From positions 1,178,001-1,242,000 of the forward strand of contig NZ_CP157000.1 in assembly GCF_039905635.1 (NCBI RefSeq): a stretch of 64,000 nt of DNA, written 5' to 3'. Positions 9,351 through 18,748 of the stretch are shown piece after piece. A program made the translations under genes and the position numbers. Every line of letters begins with the position of its first letter. Positions within the stretch are counted from its first letter, which is position 1. Source of the stretch: Microbacterium sp. ProA8 (GTDB taxonomy: Bacteria; Actinomycetota; Actinomycetes; Actinomycetales; Microbacteriaceae). The notes beneath the pieces were generated by a model. The model had not been told where the DNA came from and ran no database searches. It saw only the letters and a list, made by a program, of their open reading frames with translations.

Positions 9351-9373
9351 CGGTTCGCCCGCAAGCGTTTCGA
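9351..9373 (-). promoter_or_regulatory. Candidate operator before the acetyl esterase gene
   Basis: The 11-mer CCGCAAGCGTT (9359-9369) is identical to 4946-4956 in the importer control region, and in both places CGGTTC lies just before it. The site ends 14 bases upstream of the esterase ATG. Shared control by the LacI-type regulator is the simple reading. Confidence 0.4.
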
Positions 9374-9485
9374 CGAGGGAACGAGAAGGCGACGAGGCCT
9401 CGATGGGGGAGGGGTATTCGAGGCCCCGCCGCCGGTCTCTGGGGCGCCCGAGGGCGCTGCGTGGGGAAAGCTGTCGGTCTGTGTG

Positions 9486-9938
9486 TCAGAGACGGATCTC
9501 TGCAATGACTTCACCGTACTCGGTCTCGCCGACTGGTGTGAAGCCTACGCGCTCGAAGAATTGCTGCGGGCCGCCTTCTCCGGCTTCGTAGATGACGCAG
9601 AGGTGGTCCATGCCGCGGTTGCGCGCCTCTTCGATGAGGCCTTTCACGGCGAAGCGGCCGACGCCGCGGCCCTGGTCGTCGGCGTCGACGTTGATGCGCC
9701 ACAGCACCGAGCGGAAGTGATCGACCGGGTTGTCGGGGTCGAAGTTGGCGCTCACGAAGGCGACCACCTCTTCGCCGTCGAGCACGACGCGCTGCCAGGT
9801 GGTCTGCGGGTTCACCACGGTCGCCGCGATGCCGTAGCTGACGGGGGAGAGGTACTCCTCCTGGCCGGGCTTGAGCGACAGATTGTTGACCGCCACGATG
9901 GTCGCGGCGGACAGTTCGACGAGTCGCAGATCACCCAT
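9486..9938 (-). CDS. GNAT-family N-acetyltransferase
   Basis: Predicted acetyl-CoA-dependent acetyltransferase of 150 residues from ATG 9938 (MGDLRLVEL). An in-frame start further upstream at 9974 would add 12 residues but has no support. The acetyl-CoA-binding motif A appears as DDQGRGVGRFAVKGLIEEA, preceded by the strand LWRINVDA. The C-terminal QQFFERVGFTPVGE is the usual last strand-helix of the fold. The substrate cannot be told from sequence. It is divergent from icd across about 210 bases and is probably monocistronic. Confidence 0.85.
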   Translation of the reverse strand: MGDLRLVELSAATIVAVNNLSLKPGQEEYLSPVSYGIAATVVNPQTTWQRVVLDGEEVVAFVSANFDPDNPVDHFRSVLWRINVDADDQGRGVGRFAVKGLIEEARNRGMDHLCVIYEAGEGGPQQFFERVGFTPVGETEYGEVIAEIRL

Positions 9939-10082
9939 GGGGCCCAGGCTAGCCCGGATGACGACATCCAGCACTGTGCGGGTTCGGGATTTACACGGTG
10001 TTCACGCGAGACATCGGCTCGGTCTCGCGCGGTGACATCGGCCCGGAACCGCAGAAAGACGGCTGTGCCACGAGCAGAGATC

Positions 10083-10104
10083 TCTTGACGTCGAGATATC
10101 TCGA
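10083..10104 (+). promoter_or_regulatory. Interleaved palindromes before icd
   Basis: Three copies of the half-site TCTYGA alternate in orientation with two-base gaps: TCTTGA, TCGAGA, TCTCGA. This gives a near-palindrome TCTTGACGTCGAGA (10083-10096) fused to a perfect one, TCGAGATATCTCGA (10091-10104). A -10-like TAGGCT (TANNNT type) follows at 10115-10120, with the icd GTG at 10151. An operator for an oligomeric regulator of central metabolism is likely; its identity is unknown. Confidence 0.5.
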
Positions 10105-10150
10105 GTGCTTGCGATAGGCTGATGGCCGACCCGCAAGAAGGACGTGACAG

Positions 10151-12367
10151 GTGACCGACTCCACCATCATCTACACCTACACCGACGAGGCTCCGGCCCT
10201 CGCGACCGCATCGTTCCTGCCGATCGTGCAGGCCGTGACCCGCCAGGCGGGGGTGGATGTCGAGACACGTGACATCTCGCTCGCCGGCCGCATCCTCGCG
10301 GCGTTCCCGCAGAACCTGACGCCTGAGCAGCAGGTCGGCGACGCGCTCGCCGAGCTCGGCGGACTGGCGACGCTGCCCGAGGCGAACATCATCAAGCTGC
10401 CGAACATCTCGGCATCGATCCCCCAGCTGAAGGCCGCGATCGCCGAGCTGCAGTCGCAGGGCTACGACATCCCGGACTACCCGGACGAAGCGCAGTCCCT
10501 CGAAGACAAGGACGTCCGCGCGCGGTACGACCGCATCAAGGGCTCGGCTGTCAACCCCGTCCTGCGCGAGGGCAACAGCGACCGCCGCGCGCCGCTCTCG
10601 GTGAAGAACTACGCCCGCAAGCACCCGCACCGCAACAAGCCTTTCCCGCAGGGCTCCAAGACCCGTGTCGCCACCATGGGGCACGACGACTTCCGTTCGA
10701 ACGAGAAGTCCTTCGTCTCCTCCGGCGACGACGTGCTCACCATCCAGCACGTGGCCGCCGACGGCACGGTCACCGAGCTCAAGACCGGTCTGAAGGTGCT
10801 GCCGGGCGAGATCATCGACGCGACCTTCCTCTCGGCCGCCGAGCTCGACGCGTTCCTGGCGCAGACGCTGAAAGATGCCGCAGCCGACGACGTGCTCTAC
10901 TCGGTGCACCTCAAGGCGACCATGATGAAGGTCAGCGACCCGATCGTCTTCGGCCACGTCGTCAAGGCGTACTTCGCCGACGTGTTCGAGAAGTACGGCG
11001 ACAAGATCGCCGAGGCGGGCCTGACGCCCAACGACGGCCTCGGCGCCATCCTCGCCGGCCTCCCGTCGGTCGAGGGCGGCGAAGAGATCGCCGCGGCCAT
11101 CACGGCCGACCTCGAGCGCGGACCCCGCCTCTCGTACACGAACTCCGACAAGGGCCTCACGAATCTGCACGTGCCGTCCGATGTGATCGTGGATGCCTCG
11201 ATGCCGGCGCTCATCCGCAACGGCGGAAAGCTCTGGGGCGTCGACGGCGGCGAAGACGACACGCTCGCCGTCATCCCGGACTCCTCATACGCGAGCGTCT
11301 TCCAGACGGTCATCGACGACGTCAACGCGCACGGGCCGCTGGACCCCGCGACGATCGGCTCGGTGCCGAACGTCGGCCTCATGGCCCAGGCGGCCGAGGA
11401 GTACGGCAGCCACGACAAGACGTTCGAGATCGCCGCCCCGGGCGTCGTGCAGGTGCGCAACGCCGCCGGCGACGTGCTGCTCGAGCACGACGTGCAGCCG
11501 GGTGACATCTGGCGCGCCACGCAGACCAAGGACATCGCCATCCGCGACTGGGTGAAGCTCGCCGTCACGCGCGCCCGCGCGAGCGGCGCCCCCGCGGTGT
11601 TCTGGCTCGACGAGACGCGCGCGCATGACGCGGAGCTCATCGCCAAGGTGAAGACCTACCTCGCCGACCACGACACCGAGGGCCTCACGATCGAGATCCT
11701 CGCCCCGGCGGCGGCGACGCAGTACTCGCTCGATCGCCTGCGCAAGGGCGAGGACACGATCTCGGTGACCGGGAACGTGCTCCGCGACTACAACACCGAC
11801 CTCTTCCCGATCCTCGAGGTGGGCACGAGCGCCAAGATGCTCTCGATCGTCCCGCTGCTCTCCGGCGGCGGACTGTTCGAGACCGGTGCCGGGGGATCGG
11901 CGCCCAAGCACGTCCAGCAGCTCGTGGCTGAGAACTACCTGCGCTGGGACTCGCTCGGCGAGTTCTTCGCGCTCGCCGCATCGCTCGAGCATCTCGCCGA
12001 CTACACCGGCAACGTGAAGGCGCAGGTGCTGGCCGACACGCTGGATGCCGCGACCGGCACGTTCCTCGAGAACGACAAGTCGCCGGGGCGCGCGCTCGGG
12101 ACGATCGACAACCGCGGCAGCCACTTCTACCTGACCCTGTACTGGGCACAGGAGCTGGCGAAGCAGCAGGCCGACCCGGAGCTCGCGGCGACCTTCGCCC
12201 CCGTCGCCGAGGCGCTGGCTGCGGCCGAGGAGCAGATCGTCGAAGAGCTCGTCGCGGTGCAGGGCTCACCGGTCGACATCGGCGGCTACTACCGTCCCGA
12301 TGCCGAGCTCGTGACCGGCGTGATGCGTCCGTCCGCCACGTTCAACGCGGTGATCGACGCTCTCTGA
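10151..12367 (+). CDS. icd: NADP-dependent isocitrate dehydrogenase, monomeric type
   Basis: Converts isocitrate to 2-oxoglutarate and CO2 with NADP in the TCA cycle. The 738 residues match the ~740-residue monomeric (IDH-II) family found in Corynebacterium and many Microbacteriaceae, not the 420-residue dimer. Recognisable blocks include [44 protein letters not shown] and GSAPKHVQQ. The start is GTG at 10151, just after the GACAG of the leader. Transcription starts near an interleaved palindrome at 10083-10104 and ends at a strong terminator at 12383-12417. Confidence 0.97.
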   Translation: MTDSTIIYTYTDEAPALATASFLPIVQAVTRQAGVDVETRDISLAGRILAAFPQNLTPEQQVGDALAELGGLATLPEANIIKLPNISASIPQLKAAIAELQSQGYDIPDYPDEAQSLEDKDVRARYDRIKGSAVNPVLREGNSDRRAPLSVKNYARKHPHRNKPFPQGSKTRVATMGHDDFRSNEKSFVSSGDDVLTIQHVAADGTVTELKTGLKVLPGEIIDATFLSAAELDAFLAQTLKDAAADDVLYSVHLKATMMKVSDPIVFGHVVKAYFADVFEKYGDKIAEAGLTPNDGLGAILAGLPSVEGGEEIAAAITADLERGPRLSYTNSDKGLTNLHVPSDVIVDASMPALIRNGGKLWGVDGGEDDTLAVIPDSSYASVFQTVIDDVNAHGPLDPATIGSVPNVGLMAQAAEEYGSHDKTFEIAAPGVVQVRNAAGDVLLEHDVQPGDIWRATQTKDIAIRDWVKLAVTRARASGAPAVFWLDETRAHDAELIAKVKTYLADHDTEGLTIEILAPAAATQYSLDRLRKGEDTISVTGNVLRDYNTDLFPILEVGTSAKMLSIVPLLSGGGLFETGAGGSAPKHVQQLVAENYLRWDSLGEFFALAASLEHLADYTGNVKAQVLADTLDAATGTFLENDKSPGRALGTIDNRGSHFYLTLYWAQELAKQQADPELAATFAPVAEALAAAEEQIVEELVAVQGSPVDIGGYYRPDAELVTGVMRPSATFNAVIDAL

Positions 12368-12382
12368 CCCGCATGACATGAG

Positions 12383-12417
12383 AAGAGCGGATGCCCCGGC
12401 CCGGGGCATCCGCTCTT
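12383..12417. terminator. Bidirectional terminator between icd and the L,D-transpeptidase gene
   Basis: Perfect 17-base arms AAGAGCGGATGCCCCGG and CCGGGGCATCCGCTCTT with a one-base centre, followed by TTTC. The genes on either side converge, so one hairpin can serve both. It is nearly identical to the terminator at 61961-61997. Confidence 0.85.
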
Positions 12418-12439
12418 TTCATGTGTCGAGGTGCGTCGG

Positions 12440-14797
12440 TCAGGCCTGCACGCGCACCTCGGTGCCGTTCGGCGCCCACGAGTAGAGGGACTCCGCCGTG
12501 CCGAGGGGCAGGTTGACGCAGCCGTGGCTCATCCGGTTGCCGAAATTGTTGTGCCAGTACGTGCCGTGGAAGCCCTGATCGCCGTTGAAGTACATCACCC
12601 ACGGCACGTCTTCGGTGCAGTAGCTGTTGACGGCGTTCGGGTTGTAGCAGAGGGCACCCATGTCCTGCACCCGGACGTGCGAATTGATGCGGAAGTTGCC
12701 GGTGTGCGTGGGGGTGGCAGCCGTACCCGACGAGATCAGGAAGCTGTTGACCACCTGCCCGTTCTCGTAGATGTAGGTGCGCTGCTCGCTGAGGTCGACG
12801 ACGATGTTGCGCGCCAGCGTGGTCGTGCTGACCGGCACCTCGGCGACCGGCAGCTTGAACACGGCGTCGCCGGAGCCCAGCTGCGTGGCGAAGGCGGCGG
12901 CGATGCCCGTGGCGTCGCCGAGCTGCCGCCCGGACTGGCCTGCCGCGATCGTCTTGAGCACCTTGCCGCCGGTGTCGGTGATGACGACGGCGTTCTGGGG
13001 CGCGCGGTCCACCGCGGCCGCCAGGGTGTCGACGACCGGCTGGATCGCAGCGGGGTCGGCCGTGATCGCGAACTTGTCACCCTGAGGGGCGATGGAGAGC
13101 CAGGATGCCGCGACCGCGCGATCGACCGGCACCGTGCGCTCCTCGCCGATGTAGAAGCCGACCGTGTCGAGCATGCCGTTCAGCTGCGCCACCGTGGCGT
13201 CGGCGGTCTCGGTCGGGATGGCGGCCGGGATCGGGGCGGGGACGGGTTCCACCTGAACGCGTGTCTGGCCTGCCGCGAAGGCCGCCTGGATCGCCGCCTG
13301 GACGGTCGCGACGTCGACGCCGGCACCGGGGACGGCGGGCGTGGTCACGTACGACGCGGTCGCGGCATCGAAGGCGAGGGTCGCATCGACCGGATCGGTG
13401 TACAGCTGGGGGGCGGCATCGTGCAGTGCCTCGGTCGCCGTCGCGGCGTCGAGTGCGACTTCGGCCTCGTCGGCCGCGAACCACGCCGTCGGGTTCCACA
13501 TCGGGTGCTCGGCGAAGGCCGCGTCTGCCAGCGCCTGGGCGTCCACTGTGGCGCCGAGCTCGGCGCCGGTGATCTCCGCCTCCTCGCCGGTGCCGGTCAG
13601 CACGACCGTGGTCTCGGCGAGTCGCTGTTCGATGGCCTCAGCCGCGGCGCCGGGGGTCATCCAGCCGACAGAGACGCCGGCCACGGCGGTGCCCGGGGCG
13701 ATCAGCAGCAGTGACGTGACGACGAGGCCGACCACCACGACGCCTGCGGCCGCGCTGATCCAGAGTGCGGTGCGCTTCCGCTTCGGCTTCGGCTCTGCAG
13801 GGGCCCACGCGTACACGGAGCCATCCGCTGCCGTTCCGGCGGTCGGGGGGACGAATCCGGGGGAGGGCGTGGGGTTCGGAACGGTTGAGGGCGCAAGAGG
13901 GGCCACCCCCGCCGGGGCGAGCACGGCGGTCGCCATCGCGACCGTCTCGAGGTCGGCGCCGGAGGTGCTCTCGGCGTCCGCGGCGATGGAGTCGGTCTCG
14001 GCGTGGGCGTCGGCGTCGGCGTCGTCCGAGGTCGGGGCGTCGGCGGCTTCGGCTTCCGGCTCTGCGGCAGCTTCCGGCTCGGGCTCTGCAGTGCCTTCGG
14101 GCTCCGGCTCGGGTTCTGCGATGGCTTCGGGCTCGGCGTCGGCGTCCACGTCGGCTTCACCGACGGGAGCGTCGTCGTCGGCCGGAGCGGCCTCGGATGC
14201 CTCTGCCTCGGATGCCTCGGCCTCGGGCGCGTCCGCTTCGGCCGCGTCCGCCTCGGCCTCAGGCGCGTCAGCCTCAGCCTCAGCCGCAGGCGCGTCAGAG
14301 TCCGGTGCCGCGGCCTCGGGCTCAGGCGCGTCGGCCTCGGCTTCGGGGTCGTCTGCCTCGGGCGCCTCCGCCTCAGGCGCGTCGGCCTCGGGCGCATCCG
14401 CCTCAGGCACGTCGGCCTCGGGCGCGTCCGCCTCAGCCGCAGGCGCGTCAGCCTCCGGTGCCTCGGCTTCAGCCTCCGGCGCGTCGGACTCGGCCTCAGG
14501 GGCATCGGACTCGGCCTCAGCCGCGTGCGCCTCAGCGTGCGGCGCCTCCGCTTCGGCCTCCGACACGTCAGCCTGGGCGTCCGCGTCGGCCGCGGGGGGC
14601 ACCTCGGAGCCCTCTGCGGGCGCGACGGAATCCTCCGTGACGGCGTCCGCCTGAGTCACGGCATTCTGTTCGTCCGAAGCGGCCGACGGCTCGAAATCGG
14701 CCGCGGCGGTCGCGTCCTTGTCGACGTCCTGCTCAGTGTCGACGGCGTCATCCCCGGACGCCTTTCCGGCATGTGGCTGGGTCGCCAGATCTGTCAC
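12440..14797 (-). CDS. Membrane-anchored L,D-transpeptidase with long acidic cytoplasmic domain
   Basis: Predicted YkuD/ErfK-type L,D-transpeptidase that makes 3-3 cross-links or attaches proteins in peptidoglycan. The 785-residue protein starts at GTG 14797 after a GGGGGTGAGG ribosome site. Residues ~1-340 are a low-complexity run of Ala, Glu, Asp and Pro (repeats such as EADAPEADAPEA). One membrane helix follows (WISAAAGVVVVGLVVTSLLL, ~344-363), then two putative peptidoglycan-binding (PG_binding_4-like) stretches. The catalytic domain has the signature HGTYWHNNFGNRMSHGCVNL with Cys760 as nucleophile. Topology predicts the acidic half inside the cell and the enzyme outside. The acidic half is unusual in the family and its role is unknown. 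Confidence 0.93.
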   Translation of the reverse strand: MTDLATQPHAGKASGDDAVDTEQDVDKDATAAADFEPSAASDEQNAVTQADAVTEDSVAPAEGSEVPPAADADAQADVSEAEAEAPHAEAHAAEAESDAPEAESDAPEAEAEAPEADAPAAEADAPEADVPEADAPEADAPEAEAPEADDPEAEADAPEPEAAAPDSDAPAAEAEADAPEAEADAAEADAPEAEASEAEASEAAPADDDAPVGEADVDADAEPEAIAEPEPEPEGTAEPEPEAAAEPEAEAADAPTSDDADADAHAETDSIAADAESTSGADLETVAMATAVLAPAGVAPLAPSTVPNPTPSPGFVPPTAGTAADGSVYAWAPAEPKPKRKRTALWISAAAGVVVVGLVVTSLLLIAPGTAVAGVSVGWMTPGAAAEAIEQRLAETTVVLTGTGEEAEITGAELGATVDAQALADAAFAEHPMWNPTAWFAADEAEVALDAATATEALHDAAPQLYTDPVDATLAFDAATASYVTTPAVPGAGVDVATVQAAIQAAFAAGQTRVQVEPVPAPIPAAIPTETADATVAQLNGMLDTVGFYIGEERTVPVDRAVAASWLSIAPQGDKFAITADPAAIQPVVDTLAAAVDRAPQNAVVITDTGGKVLKTIAAGQSGRQLGDATGIAAAFATQLGSGDAVFKLPVAEVPVSTTTLARNIVVDLSEQRTYIYENGQVVNSFLISSGTAATPTHTGNFRINSHVRVQDMGALCYNPNAVNSYCTEDVPWVMYFNGDQGFHGTYWHNNFGNRMSHGCVNLPLGTAESLYSWAPNGTEVRVQA

Positions 14798-14820
14798 GCC
14801 TCACCCCCGAATGTGATCAA

Positions 14821-14846
14821 CGCGTTCCCTTATGGTAAGGGACGCG
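14821..14846. promoter_or_regulatory. Inverted repeat upstream of the L,D-transpeptidase gene
   Basis: Arms CGCGTTCCCTTA and TAAGGGACGCG (one base deleted) around TGG, 24 bases before the GTG start. It probably forms an operator or a leader hairpin for the transpeptidase. Nothing identifies the binder. Confidence 0.4.
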
Positions 14847-14993
14847 CACCCGTCCCGAGGTCACGGCCTCATCACAGACGAATCGCCGGTCACGCGGCGA
14901 AACCCGCGGACCGCGTCGAAATCTGGCGGGACACGCAGGTCACGGTTTTGTAAAGCATCCGTTCAAATGCGGTGGAAGACTTGCGAAAAGGGA

Positions 14994-15012
14994 GTTCGTA
15001 AGGTCTACTAAC
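14994..15012 (+). promoter_or_regulatory. Candidate ROK-regulator operator
   Basis: Palindrome GTTCGTA-N5-TACTAAC ends four bases before the ATG of the ROK regulator. Half-sites GTTNGTA/TACNAAC are of the kind bound by ROK-family repressors. A related element is found before the hexosaminidase gene at 29716-29730. Confidence 0.5.
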
Positions 15013-15016
15013 AAAC

Positions 15017-16210
15017 ATGTCACCCATGGAAGCGCAGCGCGGCCCTTCCCTCGTCCACGCGCCGCACACCGCGAATGCCCGAGCTTTCGCCCCCGGGCGC
15101 ACCCTGCGTCAGGGTACGAAAGTACTTCCCGAGCACGCCCGCGGTCACAACCGTGCCCTCGTCCTGCAGACGCTGTTCCACCAGGGAGCGATGAGCCGGG
15201 CCGACCTGTCCCGCGAGACCGGGCTCACCCGCGTCACGATCTCCGATCTGGTCGCCGAGCTGATCGCGGACGGCTTCGTCGCCGAGATGGGTGTGCGCGA
15301 GGCGTCCGGCCCCGGCAAGCCGGCCATCCTCGTCGACCTCGACCACGCCGGGCACCGCATCATCGGGCTCGACCTGTCGGGCAGCGACACCTTCATCGGC
15401 GCGGTGCTGACGCTCGACGGCAGCATCGTCGCCCGTCGCGAGGTCGCCCTCCCCGCCGACGAGGACGTCGTCTCGACCGTGGTCGAGCTCGCTCGTGGTC
15501 TCGTCGCGGACTCCCACGCCCCCGTGCTCGGGATCGGCGTCGGCACGCCCGGTGTCGTCGACGACCGCGGCGTGATCCTCACGGCGCCGAACTTCGGCTG
15601 GGCGGGCTTCGATCTCGAGGGCGCGCTGCGCAGCGCCCTCGGCGTTCCCGTCCTGGTCGCCAACGACGCCAACGCGGCGGTGCTGGCGGAGTACACGTTC
15701 GGCGGCGCTCCGGACGACGTGCTGCTCGTCAAGGTCGGGCGCGGCGTCGGCTCGGGGCTGCTGCTCGCCGGCCAGCCCATGCGCGGCAGCCGCTTCGCGG
15801 CCGGTGAGATCGGCCACGTCACCGTCGGCACCGACGGCGGTCCCCAATGCGCGTGCGGGAAGGTGGGATGCCTCGAAGCCTGGCTGTCGGTGCCCTCGCT
15901 GTCGTCGCGCTTGGGTGCGGCATCCGATTCCGAAGCGCGTGAGGGGATCCTCCGCGATGCGGGGGAGCGGCTCGGCATCGCGCTCGCCCCCGTGGTCGGC
16001 GCACTCGATGTGTCGGAGATCGTGCTCTCCGGCCCCCCTGAACTTCTCGGCGGTTCCCTCGCGGAGCAGACCGTCGAGACCCTCCGCGCGCGCACACTCG
16101 CGCCGTCCGTCGACGAAGGCGTGCGCGTGCGGATGACGGAGCAAGGCCAGGACATCGTCCTGCGCGGCGCGGCCGTCATGGTCCTGTCAGGACAACTCGG
16201 GGTGTCCTGA
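15017..16210 (+). CDS. ROK-family transcriptional regulator (NagC/XylR type)
   Basis: Sugar-responsive repressor of 397 residues. An N-terminal winged helix-turn-helix (about residues 38-95, including GAMSRADLSRETGLTRVTIS) precedes a ROK sugar-binding domain. That domain contains the zinc-binding signature CACGKVGCLEAW and the EIGHVTV segment. It stands immediately upstream of an ABC importer, a ROK kinase and nagB, so N-acetylglucosamine or its phosphate is the likely signal. A palindrome directly before its start suggests autoregulation. The true start might be a later Met, because the first ~30 residues show no clear fold. Confidence 0.9.
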   Translation: MSPMEAQRGPSLVHAPHTANARAFAPGRTLRQGTKVLPEHARGHNRALVLQTLFHQGAMSRADLSRETGLTRVTISDLVAELIADGFVAEMGVREASGPGKPAILVDLDHAGHRIIGLDLSGSDTFIGAVLTLDGSIVARREVALPADEDVVSTVVELARGLVADSHAPVLGIGVGTPGVVDDRGVILTAPNFGWAGFDLEGALRSALGVPVLVANDANAAVLAEYTFGGAPDDVLLVKVGRGVGSGLLLAGQPMRGSRFAAGEIGHVTVGTDGGPQCACGKVGCLEAWLSVPSLSSRLGAASDSEAREGILRDAGERLGIALAPVVGALDVSEIVLSGPPELLGGSLAEQTVETLRARTLAPSVDEGVRVRMTEQGQDIVLRGAAVMVLSGQLGVS

Positions 16211-16346
16211 CGCAGCGCCATCGCTCCGGAGGTTCCCCAGGAAGCGACTGGTCACACCGTCCGGGCCGACGCCCGGAACCCCGGTTCCCCCCGGATGGGT
16301 CACCCGGCCCACCCGAACACCCACAGAAGACACGAAAGAAGACACC

Positions 16347-17681
16347 ATGAAGAAGACGCTCGGAGCCGTAGCGCTCATCGGCGCCTCGGCACTGGTGCTC
16401 GCCGGCTGCGCCGGCGGGACCACCCCCGGTGGATCGGACGACGCCTCGGGGTTCGACCCCGAAGGCGCCGAGAACCAGGACATCACGTTCTGGGTCATGG
16501 GTGGCGACACCCCCGATGAGCTGCGCGAGTACCTGAAGGACGAGTACAACGCAGCCACCGGCGGCACCCTCACCATCGAGGAGCAGTCGTGGGGCGACGC
16601 GCTGACCAAGCTGGCCAACCAGCTTCCCGACGCCAAGAACACCCCTGACGTCACCGAGATCGGCAACACCTGGTCGCCGACCTTCACCACCTCGGGCGCC
16701 TTCAGCGACCTGAGCGGCATCTACGACGACCTCGGCGGCGACGACCTGCTCCAGTCGTTCGTCGACGTCGGCACGGTCGACGGCGCGCAGTACGCGCTGC
16801 CGTACTACTTCGGCTCGCGCTACATCACGTACCGCAAGGACATCTGGGAGGCCGCAGGCCTCGAGGTGCCCACCACGCTCGAAGAGTTCAACGAGGACGT
16901 CAAGACGCTCCGCACGGACGACCAGTCGGGCTTCTACATCGGCGGCGAGGACTGGCGCAACGGCGTCTCGTGGATCTTCGCGAACGGCGGCGAGCTCGCC
17001 ACCAAGGACGGCGACAAGTGGGTCTCGACGCTGAGCGACGAGAAGACCATCACCGGCCTCGAGCAGTTCCAGGACCTGTTCCAGAACGCCTCGAACGCTC
17101 CCGCGACCGAGGACGACAGCACGCCGTGGGTCAACATCAACAACGACAAGACCGGCAACCCGCCGACGGCCGCCACGATCATCGCACCCGGCTGGGCGCA
17201 CTGGTCGATCGGCGACTTCGTCGAGGAGAAGACCGCTGACGACGGCACCGTGTCGGAGGTCCGCGAGTGGAACGACGACACGTTCGGCGTCTTCCCGCTC
17301 CCCGGCACGACCGCGGGTGAGGCGGCTCCCGTCTTCGCCGGCGGCTCGAACGTCGGAGTCTCGGCGAAGAGCGAGAAGCAGGCGGGCGCCAAGGAGCTGC
17401 TGCGCATCATCTTCTCCGACGAGTACCAGCAGATGCTCGGCGAGAACGGCCTGGGCCCGGCGAACACGAAGTTCGTCGACTCGCTCGGCGACGACATCTT
17501 CGCCAACGCGCTCATCGACTCGGCGCTGAACTCGAAGCTCACCCCGGCCGCGCCCGGCTGGGCCGCGGTCGAGGGCCAGAAGATCCTCGAGGAGTTCTTC
17601 GGCAAGGTCGCGGCGGGTGGCGACATCCCCGCGCTGGCCGAGGAGTACGACGAGAAGATCGACGCCATCATCAACGGCTGA
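16347..17681 (+). CDS. Sugar ABC transporter substrate-binding lipoprotein (amino-sugar locus)
   Basis: Family 1 solute-binding protein of 444 residues with a clear lipoprotein signal: MKKTLGAVALIGASALVLAGC, where Cys21 is lipidated. The mature domain contains the DITFWVMGGDTPDELREYL strand-helix and ends ...EEYDEKIDAIING. It lies between a ROK regulator and two permease genes, with a kinase and nagB after them. N-acetylglucosamine or chitobiose uptake is therefore likely, by analogy with actinobacterial DasABC/NgcEFG systems; the sequence alone does not prove the ligand. The 136 bases before it contain no clear promoter. Confidence 0.93.
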   Translation: MKKTLGAVALIGASALVLAGCAGGTTPGGSDDASGFDPEGAENQDITFWVMGGDTPDELREYLKDEYNAATGGTLTIEEQSWGDALTKLANQLPDAKNTPDVTEIGNTWSPTFTTSGAFSDLSGIYDDLGGDDLLQSFVDVGTVDGAQYALPYYFGSRYITYRKDIWEAAGLEVPTTLEEFNEDVKTLRTDDQSGFYIGGEDWRNGVSWIFANGGELATKDGDKWVSTLSDEKTITGLEQFQDLFQNASNAPATEDDSTPWVNINNDKTGNPPTAATIIAPGWAHWSIGDFVEEKTADDGTVSEVREWNDDTFGVFPLPGTTAGEAAPVFAGGSNVGVSAKSEKQAGAKELLRIIFSDEYQQMLGENGLGPANTKFVDSLGDDIFANALIDSALNSKLTPAAPGWAAVEGQKILEEFFGKVAAGGDIPALAEEYDEKIDAIING

Positions 17682-17695
17682 GACCTTCAGCAATC

Positions 17696-17727
17696 CCGGG
17701 GTCGCGGACACGCGTCCGCGACCCCGG
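17696..17727 (+). promoter_or_regulatory. Intra-operon stem-loop between binding protein and permease genes
   Basis: Perfect 14-base arms CCGGGGTCGCGGAC and GTCCGCGACCCCGG around ACGC, without a following T-run. Such hairpins often stabilise the upstream message or attenuate readthrough, so that more binding protein than permease is made. The function here is inference. Confidence 0.7.
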
Positions 17728-17758
17728 TCCCCTGCGACACCCCTTGAAGGAGGCGGGC

Positions 17759-18748
17759 ATGGCTGTTCCTGCCCCCACCACCCTGAAGCCGAAAGGCAAG
17801 CTCCGCGCCGGCCGCGTCGAGCACGGCGGCCCCTCCGACGAATCCGTCGGAGCCCGGCGCCGCACACCGGTTCCCCTCTTCCTGCTGATCCCGGCGATCG
17901 CCATCCTGCTGTTCGGCATGGGCTATCCCGTCGTCTGGCAGATCATCACGTCCTTCCAGAAGTACGGCGCCCTCCAGCAGCTCGGCGGCAAGGCCCCCGA
18001 CTTCGTCGGCCTCGACAACTACATCGCTGTCGCCACGAGCCCCACGTTCTGGGAAGTCGCCATCCGCTCGGTGCTGTTCTGCCTCGTCACGGCGCTGATC
18101 ACGGTCGTCGTCGGCATGGCGCTCGCCCTGCTGATGACCCGCGTCCCCTCGGGCGTGCGCATCACGCTGCAGATCGCCCTGCTGCTCGCCTGGGCGATGC
18201 CCGTCGTCGCGGCGATGACGGTGTGGATCTGGCTGTTCGACCGCCGTCGCGGCGTCGTCAACTACCTGCTCGACCTCATCCCGGGCGTCGACATGAACCA
18301 GTTCAACTGGATCGGCGGCGAGCCGTTCATCTTCTTCATCGTCGCCTCGATCATCGTGACGTGGATGTCGGTGCCCTTCGTCGCGTTCTCGGCCTACGCC
18401 GGTCTCACCCAGGTCTCGACCGAGATGGTCGAGGCCAGCCAGCTGGACGGCGCGACCGGCTGGCAGCGCCTGCGCTTCATCGTGCTGCCGATCATCCGCC
18501 CGGTCATCATGATCGTGCTGCTCCTCAACCTCATCTGGGACCTGCGCGTGTTCACGCAGATCACGATGCTCCAGGACGCCGGGTCGAACTCCAGCGACTA
18601 CGACCTGCTGGGCACCTACATCTACAAGATGGGCGTCGCCGGCCTGAACTTCGGTCAGGGCGCCGCGATGGCGATCTTCGTGCTCGCCCTGACGATCGTC
18701 CTCAGCTGGTTCTACATCCGCAGTCTCTTGAAGGAGGACCAGGTCTGA
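17759..18748 (+). CDS. Carbohydrate ABC transporter permease, MalF type (amino-sugar locus)
   Basis: Membrane subunit of 329 residues with a basic cytoplasmic N-terminus and about six helices. I chose ATG 17759 because AAGGAGG at 17747-17753 lies at the right distance; a TTG at 17744 would give five more residues but lies ahead of that ribosome site. The EAA loop reads EASQLDGATGWQRLRFIVLP. Its stop shares one base with the start of the next permease (TGATG). It works with the binding protein at 16347 and the MalG-type subunit; no ATPase is encoded nearby. Confidence 0.93.
   Translation: MAVPAPTTLKPKGKLRAGRVEHGGPSDESVGARRRTPVPLFLLIPAIAILLFGMGYPVVWQIITSFQKYGALQQLGGKAPDFVGLDNYIAVATSPTFWEVAIRSVLFCLVTALITVVVGMALALLMTRVPSGVRITLQIALLLAWAMPVVAAMTVWIWLFDRRRGVVNYLLDLIPGVDMNQFNWIGGEPFIFFIVASIIVTWMSVPFVAFSAYAGLTQVSTEMVEASQLDGATGWQRLRFIVLPIIRPVIMIVLLLNLIWDLRVFTQITMLQDAGSNSSDYDLLGTYIYKMGVAGLNFGQGAAMAIFVLALTIVLSWFYIRSLLKEDQV

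Noticed and set aside
13341..14654. Rightward Ser/Ala-repeat frame that looks like a surface protein
   Set aside because: It mirrors the acidic repeat of the L,D-transpeptidase on the other strand and has no ribosome site or signal peptide.
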